A stretch of DNA of 64,000 bases. Source: an uncultured bacterium (GTDB lineage: Bacteria; Elusimicrobiota; Elusimicrobia; Elusimicrobiales; Elusimicrobiaceae). The stretch spans positions 1 to 64,000 of the forward strand of contig CASEVJ010000005.1 of NCBI GenBank assembly GCA_949291365.1. Direction: 5' to 3'. The notes beneath the pieces are model-generated. The model saw only the letters and a program-made list of their open reading frames with translations, made no database searches and was not told the origin of the DNA. Of this stretch, positions 18,396-26,933 are shown one piece after another. Position numbers and translations under genes: made by a program. Each line of letters starts with the position of its first letter. The stretch's first letter is position 1.

Positions 18396-18503
18396 TATCA
18401 GCAAGTCATAAAACAAGGCCCCGGGGTCTTTTGCACGTATAACCCCAAAGTAGTTTCGGAGACGAAGAAAGCACAAAACAGTATTTGTTTGGGGGCCGGG
18501 GAT

Positions 18504-18536
18504 AAAAAACTCCCCGGCGTGTAATCCGGGGAGTTT
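18504..18536 (-). terminator. Terminator of the small regulator-like gene
   Basis: An 11-bp stem, AAACTCCCCGG with CCGGGGAGTTT (18507-18536), has a T run on the minus strand. Confidence 0.88.
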
Positions 18537-18550
18537 GCTTGGGGCACAGA

Positions 18551-18787
18551 TTAAGAAAAGCGCATAGTTTGTACGTCAAATTGGGCGGAAAGCTCTTTTA
18601 TCATTTCTTCCTCTTTGCTGATTATTTCCAGCAAAATAATCCCCCCCGCGGCGCATTGGCCTTCGGCTACGTCATGCAAACCGATGCGGGTTTTAATACT
18701 GCAGCCATAGCGGGTTAAGATTTCCTGCAGGGCTCCGGCCTGCTGGGTGCGGTTTTTCAGGCAAATACCAAGAATGGTGTGTGGCAT
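18551..18787 (-). CDS. Small ACT-like protein, TM1266-type
   Basis: 78 residues. The pattern (LGICLKNR, then a helix, TRIGLHDV, ILLEI and a final strand) looks like the beta-alpha-beta ferredoxin-like fold of small ACT/TM1266-type proteins, some of which are annotated as regulators of the iron-only hydrogenase system. SD AAGGAGGG before the ATG is very good. No hydrogenase genes are in this window. The family assignment is from remembered pattern only. Confidence 0.6.
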   Translation of the reverse strand: MPHTILGICLKNRTQQAGALQEILTRYGCSIKTRIGLHDVAEGQCAAGGIILLEIISKEEEMIKELSAQFDVQTMRFS

Positions 18788-18864
18788 AGTCCCTCCTTAT
18801 TTTTTACACTGTAGCATAATAAACCTGTTTTGTGGTGATATAATCAAAAAAAGCGGAGGCGCCT

Positions 18865-19413
18865 ATGGGATACAGAGAAATTGCACTGGCAAAAGCCCTG
18901 ACGTTTATAGAGCCCGGACCGGTGGTGTTGGTCACTACTTTTGACGGGAAAAAGAATAATGTCATGACTATTTCTTGGATTATACCGATAGATTTTGACG
19001 GGCATTTTGTCATAGCCAGCGGGCCGTGGAATTATTCTTTTAATACCTTGTTGAAAACCAAGGAATGCACGGTGTGTATCCCGGCACAGGATATGCTGCA
19101 GACCGTGGTTAAAATAGGAGATGTAAGCGGTGCAGATTGTGATAAATTTGCGCGCTTTGGCCTGCAGGCGCAGCCCGCCAAGACAGTTCAGGCGCCGTTG
19201 ATAGCGGGCTGCCAGGCCTGCCTGGAATGCCAAGTGACAGACGTCATCAGCCGCTACGGCTTTGTGGTGCTGCAGGCCAAGCGCCTGGTGCGAGACAAAG
19301 CCAAATCCTGCGGACGGCTGTGGCATGCCGTCGGAGACGGAACATTTACGTTAGACGGCAAAAAAAGCAACTGCCGCCGGCTCATGAAAGACAAACTACC
19401 GCCGGGGCTGTAA
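18865..19413 (+). CDS. Flavin reductase family protein
   Basis: 182 residues, flavin-reductase-like (FMN-binding split barrel) domain. The N-terminal GPVVLVTTFDGKKNNVMTISW segment, with the following SGPWNYSFN loop, matches this family, which uses or reduces FMN. SD GGAGG lies 6 nt before the ATG. It is divergently transcribed from the small TM1266-type gene, sharing a 77-bp promoter region. Unlike the nearby redox operon it has no export signal. The electron partner is unknown. Confidence 0.88.
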   Translation: MGYREIALAKALTFIEPGPVVLVTTFDGKKNNVMTISWIIPIDFDGHFVIASGPWNYSFNTLLKTKECTVCIPAQDMLQTVVKIGDVSGADCDKFARFGLQAQPAKTVQAPLIAGCQACLECQVTDVISRYGFVVLQAKRLVRDKAKSCGRLWHAVGDGTFTLDGKKSNCRRLMKDKLPPGL

Positions 19414-19433
19414 CAAATTTTTGGGAAATAAAA

Positions 19434-19455
19434 CCCCACTTTAAGTGGGGCTTTA
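19434..19455 (+). terminator. Weak terminator between convergent genes
   Basis: An 8-bp stem, CCCCACTT with AAGTGGGG (19434-19450), has only a short T-rich tail. Confidence 0.5.
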
Positions 19456-19517
19456 TATTCCTCAGAGTTTTTGCTACTCATTTCCGCCCATGCACGGACG
19501 GGCGGAGAATAACCGGT

Positions 19518-20039
19518 TCAGAAATTTTGGGAGCCAGCGGGGTTTACCAGCTGTTCAAACCCTGCTTTAATTTGCGGGTAGGCGCTTTGGGCGTTGTCTA
19601 AATTGCGGGCCACCGTTTCCATGGGGCAGCTGCCGGTTTTACTTCGGTTTAAAATATAAGGCACGGTTTTGGGGGCGGTATATTTAATACCGTATTTTTC
19701 CAAAATGGGGATAGCTTCCTGCGATAAAAGCCCCGTATGCAGCTCTTTGGCTCCGCCATAGGCCAGCAACAGCGAAGAAGCCCGTCCGGTCACTTTATCA
19801 TACACATAAGCGTCTTTTACCCCATTATTTGCCAGCGCGTCAAACAGGGGCTGTAAGCCCCGCCCGTCATAGGTGCGGATTTGTCCGTCCGGCAGCGCCA
19901 CCACCAGCGCATGATGGGCAGAAAGCTCCTGTACGCGTTTTTGCACGGCAGAAGAGATGTCCACCTGGGGGTGCCGGGTGGCACAGCCAGCCACAAATAG
20001 TCCGACGGTAAGTACGGCTAAGAATGGTATGTGTTTCAT
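19518..20039 (-). CDS. Lipoprotein with DUF1893 domain
   Basis: 173 residues. The lipobox is VAGC (Cys19). The domain (about 35-145) starts with LVVALPDGQIRTYDGRGL and contains a conserved-looking segment, LHTGLLSQEAIPILEKYGIKY, then NRSKTGSCPME, all typical of DUF1893 proteins, which are usually small cytosolic proteins of unknown function. Here the domain is exported and lipid-anchored. SD AAGGAGG. Divergent from the exported metzincin-like gene. Confidence 0.8.
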   Translation of the reverse strand: MKHIPFLAVLTVGLFVAGCATRHPQVDISSAVQKRVQELSAHHALVVALPDGQIRTYDGRGLQPLFDALANNGVKDAYVYDKVTGRASSLLLAYGGAKELHTGLLSQEAIPILEKYGIKYTAPKTVPYILNRSKTGSCPMETVARNLDNAQSAYPQIKAGFEQLVNPAGSQNF

Positions 20040-20173
20040 ATCAATTCCTCCTTTTTATAGTATACCTGCTGGAGTGGGATAGAGGTCAAGAAATTTTTGA
20101 TTTTCATGGGCCCCTATCCCCCCTTGATTTACGGGTGTTTTGGCCTAGACTATGGGTAACAAGGAGGCGGCTT

Positions 20174-21199
20174 ATGAAAAAGATACTTTTCCTATTCGTC
20201 TTTTTATGTGCCGCTTTTCCACTCAATGCGTGGGTCTTTTTGGACAGCGTGGAAAAGGACGGCAGCGGCTGGCTGTTGCCCAAAATGCTTTCCGGCCAAA
20301 CCGTACGTGTATGTGTGGACGTACTGGAGCCCTCGCAAAACGGGAAGCCGGTTCTTTATACCGGCCCGCAGCAGGACGCATATTATGCCATGAGCGCTCA
20401 AATTGTCTACAGCGCTTACCAGAGCTGGTTTGATAATGCGTGGAATCAAATCCGCCATTCGGGCCGTAAGAAAGAATTTAAAGATATTTTGGCTGTTTTA
20501 CCTAAAAAGCCCCCTATCCAGTTTATTAACATCAGCCCTTCCGCCAAAGTATACAAATCCTGCCGTGACTATGCGCCGGAAGAAGTGGATTTAAAGGTAC
20601 AAGCTACGCTTTATAAGCCGAAGGCGCCTTCTAACCGCACAACAGTGGCTTTTGAACTACTGCCCGATAATACCGGCTTGACCAATGTGAAAGATCCGGC
20701 CCCGTCTTCTTCGCTGGAAATGGCTTTGCGGGAAACCGGATATACGTTGGGCCTGGCAGACCAAAATGCGCTTAAAAAAGGATTGGCAAGCCCGGTTTAT
20801 ACTTTTGCTGCGGCACAGGAAGGCAAAACGGTTGCTGTGGGTGAGAGCCCTGTGCTTGGCTGTGATGAGGCGGAAGGATTGATAAATCTGGTAGATTTCT
20901 TTTCCCGCACTCCCTCACAACGGGTACAGAGCGGCTGGCTGGGCTTCTGCCCCAACCGCCCTGTTGTCTATTCGCAGGGGGTGGGCGTTGCGATAGATGC
21001 CCAGCAGGCGCAAGCCCAGCAGGAATTTGTGGCCCAAGGCCGCCAAGACCCGGCACCGTTGGCGGCGGAGCTGGCAGCCGCACGCGACAATGCCGCCCGC
21101 TACCAGCGTGTGAAGAATGCCGCCCAAGACAAGCAGAAAGAAGGGTTCCGCCGCGATGTGGCACAAGCCATATCTGCCGCACGCCAAACGCAAAAATAG
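20174..21199 (+). CDS. Exported metzincin-like protein lacking the zinc histidines
   Basis: 341 residues. The ATG at 20174 follows AAGGAGG and opens a signal peptide (cleavage near LNA, residue 19). A domain of about 200 residues contains VRVCVDV, an AYQSWFDNAW helix and the segment RETGYTLGLAD (186-196). This segment has the spacing of the metzincin motif HExGHxLGLxD, but the first two zinc ligands are Arg186 and Tyr190; only Glu187, Gly193 and Asp196 remain. It is therefore probably a catalytically dead relative. The C-terminal 80 residues are Ala/Gln-rich and helical. Confidence 0.68.
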   Translation: MKKILFLFVFLCAAFPLNAWVFLDSVEKDGSGWLLPKMLSGQTVRVCVDVLEPSQNGKPVLYTGPQQDAYYAMSAQIVYSAYQSWFDNAWNQIRHSGRKKEFKDILAVLPKKPPIQFINISPSAKVYKSCRDYAPEEVDLKVQATLYKPKAPSNRTTVAFELLPDNTGLTNVKDPAPSSSLEMALRETGYTLGLADQNALKKGLASPVYTFAAAQEGKTVAVGESPVLGCDEAEGLINLVDFFSRTPSQRVQSGWLGFCPNRPVVYSQGVGVAIDAQQAQAQQEFVAQGRQDPAPLAAELAAARDNAARYQRVKNAAQDKQKEGFRRDVAQAISAARQTQK

Positions 21200-21217
21200 T
21201 CCCATGTCCACGATGTC

Positions 21218-21246
21218 AAAACCCCGGTTTTACCGGGGTTTTGTTT
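21218..21246 (+). terminator. Terminator after the metzincin-like gene
   Basis: A 10-bp stem, AAAACCCCGG with CCGGGGTTTT (21218-21242), ends in a T run. Confidence 0.85.
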
Positions 21247-21456
21247 CGTTTGAAGAAGCACCGACAGATTACGCAAGATACCAGCATAAGCCCGGTATAA
21301 TGTAGCGTGCTTATCTGCCATAAGCTCACCCCGGCCTAGGCGGGGCCTGTCCAATATGTACGAAATCAGGGATTTACAAGTACGTCCCTGGCCATGGAGG
21401 GCTCAAGCGGTTTGTTTCTTTCAAAGAGAATATAAAATAACCTCAAATATTTAAAG

Positions 21457-22520
21457 TTATTTTTCCCGATAATTCATTTCTTTTTGGTATTCATGAATTT
21501 GTTGAATAGTAAATTGCCGCATAGGCAGTCTCTGGTAAAAGTGCTTATCCCACTGGACAGCAGAGCCAATGGTTTTCTCCAGGTTATAGGCGGGAGCCCA
21601 ACCCAACATGGATTTGGCTTTGGTATTATCCAACAAAAGCAGCTGGGCTTCGTGCAGTGCATCAGAGGAAGAAAATTGGATATTCCCTTTTCCGTAAGCC
21701 CGCACCAGCTGCCGGGCCAGCTCCGCGGCGGTGATTGGGGAAGTGTCCGGCCCTATGTTGAAACTTTGGGCATATTTTTGGCCTTTGGCATACAGATAAT
21801 GCCCCAGCAGCAAATATCCGCCCAACGCATCTAGCACATATTGCCAAGGGCGTATGAACTGTGGGTGGCGGAGCAGAATGTCTGTGCCGGATTCTATAGC
21901 GCGTACGCAATCGGTCACTAAACGCCCTTCCGCCCAATCCCCCCCGCCTATAGCATTCCCCGCCCGCACGGAAGCAAGGGCATAGCCCCCGTCCAAAAGA
22001 AAGCTGCGCCTGTAAGAAGCGGCCAAAATTTCCGCGCAGGCCTTGGAGGAGGAATACATATCATATCCGCCCAGCGCATCGCTTTCCGGGTAATGATAGG
22101 TTGTTTCCGCATTTTCATAACATTTGTCGGAAGATACCAGCACAAAGGCCTTTACCGAAGGGGTGTGGCGGGCCGCTTCCAACATGTTAATCGTATCGAT
22201 GACATTGGTCTGATAGGTTAGCAGCGGTTCTTTGTAGGAAAGACGCACCAGCGGCTGTGCGGCTAAATGGAATACTATTTCCGGCTGGAAATGCTGAAAA
22301 GCGGATTTCAGATTTTCTTTATCTGAAATATCCCCCGTTATGTGCAGAATGCCTTCTTCCGTCTGGACGGCCTGGCAGATGCTTGGCGTTGTGTTTGGGG
22401 GCAAAGAATATCCGCATACTTGCGCGCCCAGCTCCTTTACCATAATGTCAGCCAGCTGCCCTTAAAACCACTGTGTCCGCTGACAAATACGCGTTTGGAT
22501 TGATAGGTTTGTTTCCACAT
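21457..22520 (-). pseudogene. rfbG: CDP-glucose 4,6-dehydratase, frameshifted near the 5' end
   Basis: The enzyme would convert CDP-glucose to CDP-4-keto-6-deoxyglucose, the entry to dideoxy sugars of O-antigen. Its start, ATG 22520 with SD GGAGC, encodes 27 residues including the NAD loop GHSGFKGSWL, then hits TAA at 22437-22439. The remaining 328 codons continue in another frame from 22443, joining seamlessly (W, then KELGAQVCGY) if one base is added. The rest is intact, including the catalytic YxxxK in YDMYSSSK. The total would be about 354 residues, normal for RfbG. No rfbF or rfbH is beside it. Confidence 0.85.
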
Positions 22521-22675
22521 TTATTTGCTCCGCCAGATTAAAATATGCATGGCTGGCTCTATTTTTGCCGGGATAATAAGTTTTTTTATTGTATTAATTT
22601 TGCCGCTGCATTCAACAGCAATTTATAATAAAGAAATGTTTCTTTTTGTTTTTAAGCAAATTTACTAAAAAGAAT

Positions 22676-22684
22676 TGCTATAAT
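22676..22684 (+). promoter_or_regulatory. Extended -10 promoter of ppa
   Basis: TGCTATAAT, 30 nt before the ATG. The A+T-rich upstream region has no clear -35, as expected of extended -10 promoters. Confidence 0.6.
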
Positions 22685-22714
22685 CTAAATACTTTACTGC
22701 TAAAAGAGGTCAAA

Positions 22715-23293
22715 ATGTTTGCAAATTTTAATCCGTGGCATCACGTTTCTCCCGGCAACAAAGATACTCTGCCCTATGTGGTAAACGGCATTATTGAAAT
22801 TCCTAAAGGCACCCGCGCCAAGTACGAACTGGACAAAGCCAGCGGGCTGCTGCGCCTGGACAGAGTATTGTATTCATCGGTATATTATCCTGCCAACTAC
22901 GGCTTTATTCCCCGCACTTTGGGCGAAGACAAAGACCCATTAGACATTTTAATCCTTTCTCAGGCGGAGGTAGTCCCCATGTGTATCGTGCCGGCGCGCA
23001 TTATTGGCGTTATGCGCATGTTGGACAACGGGGAAGCCGACGATAAAATTATCGGCGTAGCACAAGGCGACCCCAACGTAAGCCACTATACGGATGTCTC
23101 CCAGTTGCCGGAACATCTGGTATCGGAGACCATGAGCTTTTTTGAGGATTACAAAAAGCTGGAAAATAAAACCGTTGTGGTGGAAAAAATCTTTGATAAA
23201 AAAACCGCTATCAAGATTTTGCAGGAAGCGTTTATGGCTTATGAGGAAAAATTTGTCACTTACAGCAATTTTTCCCACCTTGCAGAGAAATAA
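22715..23293 (+). CDS. ppa: Inorganic pyrophosphatase (family I)
   Basis: 192 residues; a soluble Mg-dependent enzyme hydrolysing pyrophosphate. The active-site segments [23 protein letters not shown] and [10 protein letters not shown] contain the conserved Asp, Lys and Tyr residues. The ATG at 22715 is supported by AAGAGGT; the longer frame to 22646 would overlap the promoter. It may influence the direction of the PPi-using pyruvate phosphate dikinase by setting PPi levels. Monocistronic with its own terminator. Confidence 0.95.
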   Translation: MFANFNPWHHVSPGNKDTLPYVVNGIIEIPKGTRAKYELDKASGLLRLDRVLYSSVYYPANYGFIPRTLGEDKDPLDILILSQAEVVPMCIVPARIIGVMRMLDNGEADDKIIGVAQGDPNVSHYTDVSQLPEHLVSETMSFFEDYKKLENKTVVVEKIFDKKTAIKILQEAFMAYEEKFVTYSNFSHLAEK

Positions 23294-23321
23294 GCGCGCC
23301 CCACGCCTATCCATTCCTTTG

Positions 23322-23346
23322 CCCCGGCCTAGGCCGGGGTTTTTAT
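23322..23346 (+). terminator. Terminator of ppa
   Basis: The perfect palindrome CCCCGGCCTAGGCCGGGG (23322-23339) is followed by TTTTTATT. Confidence 0.85.
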
Positions 23347-23525
23347 TGGGCCGCCTTGTTGAAAAAGAGCTTTGTTCCGCCGGTCAAACAGACGACGCTT
23401 ACAAGATTTTAAAGCACCCACGCGCGTAAGCCCGCCTAAAGAAAAACGTTTGGGAACAAACCGCGCTTTTATACGCCAAACACCCCCGCCATGCGCGGAG
23501 GTGTTTAGAAGGAGCCAAAAGGGTT

Positions 23526-24941
23526 TTATTGGCGTTCTCCGGTAAAATCGTAGCCCGCTTTGTTAATGATTTTGGCGGTTTTCTCGTTGATTTTATGGGG
23601 CTGAATATTGACAATATCCTGTGCATTTTTGACCAGCCCGCTGTTGGCGTCTGCGCCTACCACCTCAATAGTTTCTTTGTGGGCGGCAAGGGCTTCCTCT
23701 ATTTTTTTGCCCACTCTAATCCACGAAGCCAAAAAATTGCCAAAAGAAGTGATAAATTTTTGGGCGGCGGAGCGGATTTCTTCATTTTTTTCATCGTCCC
23801 GGAAATTGAGCCAAAGCGCATCTACAATCTGCAGCGCGCCCATTAATGTGCTTTGGGACACCAGCACAACATTGTGTTCTTTGGCATAATCCAACAGCGA
23901 AGAATCTGCCGCCAGCGCGCAGCTTAAAGCGCCTTCCGGGTGGACGTACATCAGCACCATTTCTACCGGATCTCCGGTTTCTTCTATATTTAATTTCTTG
24001 CAGATTTTTTCTATAGATTTCTGGTAGGCCTTGGTACCCAAGGTGTGAATAGTGTTAAAGACCGCAGAAACATGCTCTTTTAATTCCTTTTTTTTGGTTT
24101 CTTCGTTGGTGGCCTGTACATAAGCGTCATAATGGCTGAAAATCGTTTTAGAATCTATCACAATGAGTTTATTGTTGGGCAGGCGGACAATAAAGTCTGG
24201 GCGTTTGTCATCTTGGGCGGTCTGCTCAAAATAGGTAATGTCTTTTTGCAGGCCGGAGCTTTCCAACAGCTGGCGCAGGGACTCCTCCCCCCATAAACCA
24301 CGGGCCTGTACCTGATTGGTAATGCTGGACACAAAATCCCGCGTAATTTTCTCAATCAGCTGGATTTTGCTATTCAAATTGGTCTTGTCTTCGCGTTGGT
24401 CTTTGGCGTATCCGTCTATTTTGGCTTTAAAATCGCGCAGTTGCTCTTCCAGCTGTTGACGCATGGGGGTCAGCACGTGGCCCAGCTCTTCTTTGTTGCC
24501 TTGTTTAAAAAGCTGGGTCTGTTTATTCAGGATATCCGTAGCCAGCGTTTCAAATTGGCTTTTATAAGTTTCCAATAGATGCTCTTTTTCTTCGTTAAAC
24601 TTGCTTTTCTCTTCCAGAAGCGTTTTCTTTTCAGTTTCAAAAGTGGCGCGCTCCACCTTGATATTAGCCAACGTTTCCTGTATTTGTTTGAGCTCGTTTT
24701 GCTGGTGGTTTTTTTCTATTTGCAATGTCTCTATTTGTTTGTTTAAAGTTTCGTTAATACCCTGATAAGAGGCGCATTTTTCCGCCGTAGCCAGGTACTG
24801 CCCCTCAATTTCTTCTTTGGCGGTGCGCAAATGCTGTAGCTCTTCCTGCAATTGGGCCAGATTTTGTCGTTTGCCCCGGCCTATAAAAAACGCCAGCACC
24901 CCCACGAGCATAACAATAATGATAAAAGCAAAAATTTCCAT
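23526..24941 (-). CDS. rmuC: DNA recombination protein RmuC
   Basis: 471 residues from the ATG at 24941, chosen for SD GGGAGA and because it opens directly into a membrane anchor (residues 2-20). A long coiled coil (25-150) follows, then the RmuC nuclease-like domain with ARGLWGEESLRQLLE, the core VIDSKT and the MYVHPEGAL segment. RmuC proteins limit inverted-repeat rearrangements and belong to the PD-(D/E)xK nuclease superfamily. An imperfect hairpin at 23478-23506 may terminate the transcript. Confidence 0.93.
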   Translation of the reverse strand: MEIFAFIIIVMLVGVLAFFIGRGKRQNLAQLQEELQHLRTAKEEIEGQYLATAEKCASYQGINETLNKQIETLQIEKNHQQNELKQIQETLANIKVERATFETEKKTLLEEKSKFNEEKEHLLETYKSQFETLATDILNKQTQLFKQGNKEELGHVLTPMRQQLEEQLRDFKAKIDGYAKDQREDKTNLNSKIQLIEKITRDFVSSITNQVQARGLWGEESLRQLLESSGLQKDITYFEQTAQDDKRPDFIVRLPNNKLIVIDSKTIFSHYDAYVQATNEETKKKELKEHVSAVFNTIHTLGTKAYQKSIEKICKKLNIEETGDPVEMVLMYVHPEGALSCALAADSSLLDYAKEHNVVLVSQSTLMGALQIVDALWLNFRDDEKNEEIRSAAQKFITSFGNFLASWIRVGKKIEEALAAHKETIEVVGADANSGLVKNAQDIVNIQPHKINEKTAKIINKAGYDFTGERQ

Positions 24942-25086
24942 AACTGTTCTCCCTGCGGCACATAGACAGAAAACCGTCCGCCTCCGCTCCAAAACCTTGC
25001 CTATATTTTACTAAAAACACTAGTATATGAAATGTATAATGGGCATTTTTTCGTCAGTCAAAAATTGTTATTGACCGTAATTTTTA

Positions 25087-25160
25087 CAGTCCCCCACTTT
25101 TTTGCCAGTGTCCCCAGTTTTCAAATCAAACAGTGTCCCCAGTTTTTGTCCCCAGTTTTG
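25087..25160. repeat. Tandem GTCCCCAGTTTT repeats
   Basis: Copies at 25108-25121, 25134-25146 and 25148-25159, plus a diverged GTCCCCCACTTTT copy at 25089-25101. Intergenic between rmuC and tRNA-Ser. It resembles the ends of REP/RAYT or IS-type elements, but no transposase gene is nearby. Confidence 0.6.
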
Positions 25161-25230
25161 ACCTTGTTTTTTCTTAATTTACCTTAACACCCCTTAACAC
25201 ATCTTACTATGTTTCTCGTCGTAAAAAGGC

Positions 25231-25266
25231 AAAAAAAGAGCCCGCTTCGTCTAAGAAACGGGCTCT
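25231..25266 (-). terminator. Terminator of tRNA-Ser
   Basis: An 8-bp stem, AGAGCCCG with CGGGCTCT (25238-25266), is followed on the minus strand by seven Ts, right after the tRNA. Confidence 0.88.
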
Positions 25267-25275
25267 CGTCAGAAA

Positions 25276-25366
25276 CGGAGAGGGAGGGATTCGAACCCTC
25301 GATACGGGAATTAACCCGTATAACGGTTTAGCAAACCGCCGCTTTCGGCCTCTCAGCCACCTCTCC
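25276..25366 (-). tRNA. tRNA-Ser (GCU)
   Basis: 91 nt. The acceptor stem GGAGAGG/CCTCTCC, the anticodon loop TTTGCTAAA between CGG/CCG arms, a long class II variable arm (ACGGG...CCCGT) and the T loop GGTTCGAATCC are all visible. Anticodon GCT reads AGC/AGU codons. CCA is not encoded. Confidence 0.97.
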
Positions 25367-25481
25367 CAAATCGTTTTTTACGTCTAAAAATGCTTCAGCA
25401 ATATTATTATAACAAATAATAAAACACTTGTCTGCTCTCTGCTGCGGCTTGCGCGGTATTAGCAGGGCGGAAACACAGTGG

Positions 25482-26438
25482 TTAAAAACTCTTTTTTAAC
25501 CCGTCTTCTAAAGACGTAAAATCCTGCCCGCTGATTTGCTGCCATTTTTTGCCGCTGCAAATCCAATGTCCGGGGATAATGGCTTCTCTTACTTTGTCAT
25601 AATTTAAAGCCGGCTGTGCCCCGGTAATACGGGCCGTACAAGAGTAAACACAAGCGGCCAGTTTAAGCAGCCAGACCGGGGCATTGGGCATAAAAGGTTT
25701 TTGCACGCCCATGGCGTGGGCCATTTTTTCAATAAACACCGGCCAAGGATAGGTTTGCTCTTCGCAGATAAAGAAAATTTGGCCTTCCGTGCCTGGCAAT
25801 TTGGGGATATCGGTCAGTGCGCGCACCAAGTCGTCCACATACACAAAGCTAAATAATCCCTGGCCCGAGGTATTTACCATTAAACCGCGTTTAACCCAGG
25901 CGGCGATTTTAGACACGCCGGAATCATTTTTGCCATACACAATGGGCGGCCGGACTATTGTCCATTTGACGGAGGGTTTAAGCGTTTTGACGGCTTTTTC
26001 TCCCGCTAATTTGGTAATTCCATAGTCCGACACCGGGACAGGGGCCATATCTTCGGTGCGGGGCTGGGCCGGGTCTGTGGCGTAGCCGCTGGCAGCCAAG
26101 CTGGATACATACACAAAACGCTCCAGTCCCGGCGTCAAATTTGCCGCGCAGACCATATTTTGGGTGGAGCGGGTATTGGCTTTGGCAAAATCTTCCTGGT
26201 TAAAGCCAAATATAGCCGCAGCCAAATGGTAGATCATGCTGCACCCTTCCATGGCCTTTTGCAGGGAAGCGCAGTCCTGATAATCCGCCTGGACGATGCT
26301 AACATCGGGATTGAGGGGTTTTTGCTTGCTGGGCCGGCGGGAAACGATACGCACCTTGTATCCTTCCTTTAGCAACGCTTCCGTCAGACGGTGCCCGATA
26401 AATCCTTTGCCGCCCGTTACCAAAACCGTCTTTTTCAT
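25482..26438 (-). CDS. Extended short-chain dehydrogenase / NAD-dependent epimerase
   Basis: 318 residues. The Rossmann motif VTGGKGFIGH (7-16), the ADYQD acidic position, HLAAA and the catalytic pair in DYGITK (YxxxK) are all present. This is the extended SDR fold of nucleotide-sugar epimerases and related sterol or dihydroflavonol-type reductases; the substrate is unknown. Its start overlaps the end of the upstream membrane protein gene by 4 nt, placing it last in the exbB operon, without an obvious functional tie. Confidence 0.85.
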   Translation of the reverse strand: MKKTVLVTGGKGFIGHRLTEALLKEGYKVRIVSRRPSKQKPLNPDVSIVQADYQDCASLQKAMEGCSMIYHLAAAIFGFNQEDFAKANTRSTQNMVCAANLTPGLERFVYVSSLAASGYATDPAQPRTEDMAPVPVSDYGITKLAGEKAVKTLKPSVKWTIVRPPIVYGKNDSGVSKIAAWVKRGLMVNTSGQGLFSFVYVDDLVRALTDIPKLPGTEGQIFFICEEQTYPWPVFIEKMAHAMGVQKPFMPNAPVWLLKLAACVYSCTARITGAQPALNYDKVREAIIPGHWICSGKKWQQISGQDFTSLEDGLKKSF

Positions 26439-26932
26439 TTTTCCCCCTCCAGTTTCTCCACAAAAGTGTCCAGCTTTTCTTTTTTCTCTTTTAATTCTTT
26501 GCGTATTTCCGCGGCGGTATCCGCCGTACCGTCTATTTTCTGGTTTACAAAGTTGGCTTCCCGGTGTACGTTGCGCCGCACAAAATCAAAATTAAATGTT
26601 AGCCGCCGGGCCCCTTCTTTTACGTCTTCTACCGTGGGCCATTTATTATACTGAATGCGTTTGGCGGGGGTTTCGCCATCTTTAAGCGGAAAATAGAACA
26701 GCAGACAGGTCAATAGCGCCCCTAAATACAAAATACTGATAAAACGGTTTAAAAATTCAAATTTATAAATACCGAAAATACCGCTCAACACCGACAGCAT
26801 AATAATCACACACGTCCACAAAATAGCAGACATTAACATAAACGTCAGCCCGGCGCTGTCATATTGCGGCCACAAAATCAGCGTCAGCAGACAACACATA
26901 ATCAGAAGGAAAAAGCGTTGCCAGCCCGTCAT
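26435..26932 (-). CDS. Three-helix membrane protein in the exbB operon
   Basis: 165 residues. Three hydrophobic helices (about 5-22, 28-52, 62-82) are followed by a soluble, charged C-terminal part ending in a coiled coil (130-165). No family was recognised. It begins 1 nt after the tonB-like stop, with GAGAG upstream, and overlaps the SDR gene. Position suggests a role with the ExbB/ExbD/TonB motor, for example as an accessory subunit; this is inference. Confidence 0.7.
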   Translation of the reverse strand: MTGWQRFFLLIMCCLLTLILWPQYDSAGLTFMLMSAILWTCVIIMLSVLSGIFGIYKFEFLNRFISILYLGALLTCLLFYFPLKDGETPAKRIQYNKWPTVEDVKEGARRLTFNFDFVRRNVHREANFVNQKIDGTADTAAEIRKELKEKKEKLDTFVEKLEGEK

Positions 26933-26933
26933 A

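Noticed and set aside
21329-23339. CCCCGGCCTAGG palindromes at 21329 and 23322 as a mobile repeat
   Set aside because: The second is an ordinary terminator, the first is imperfect, and two copies are not enough for a repeat family.
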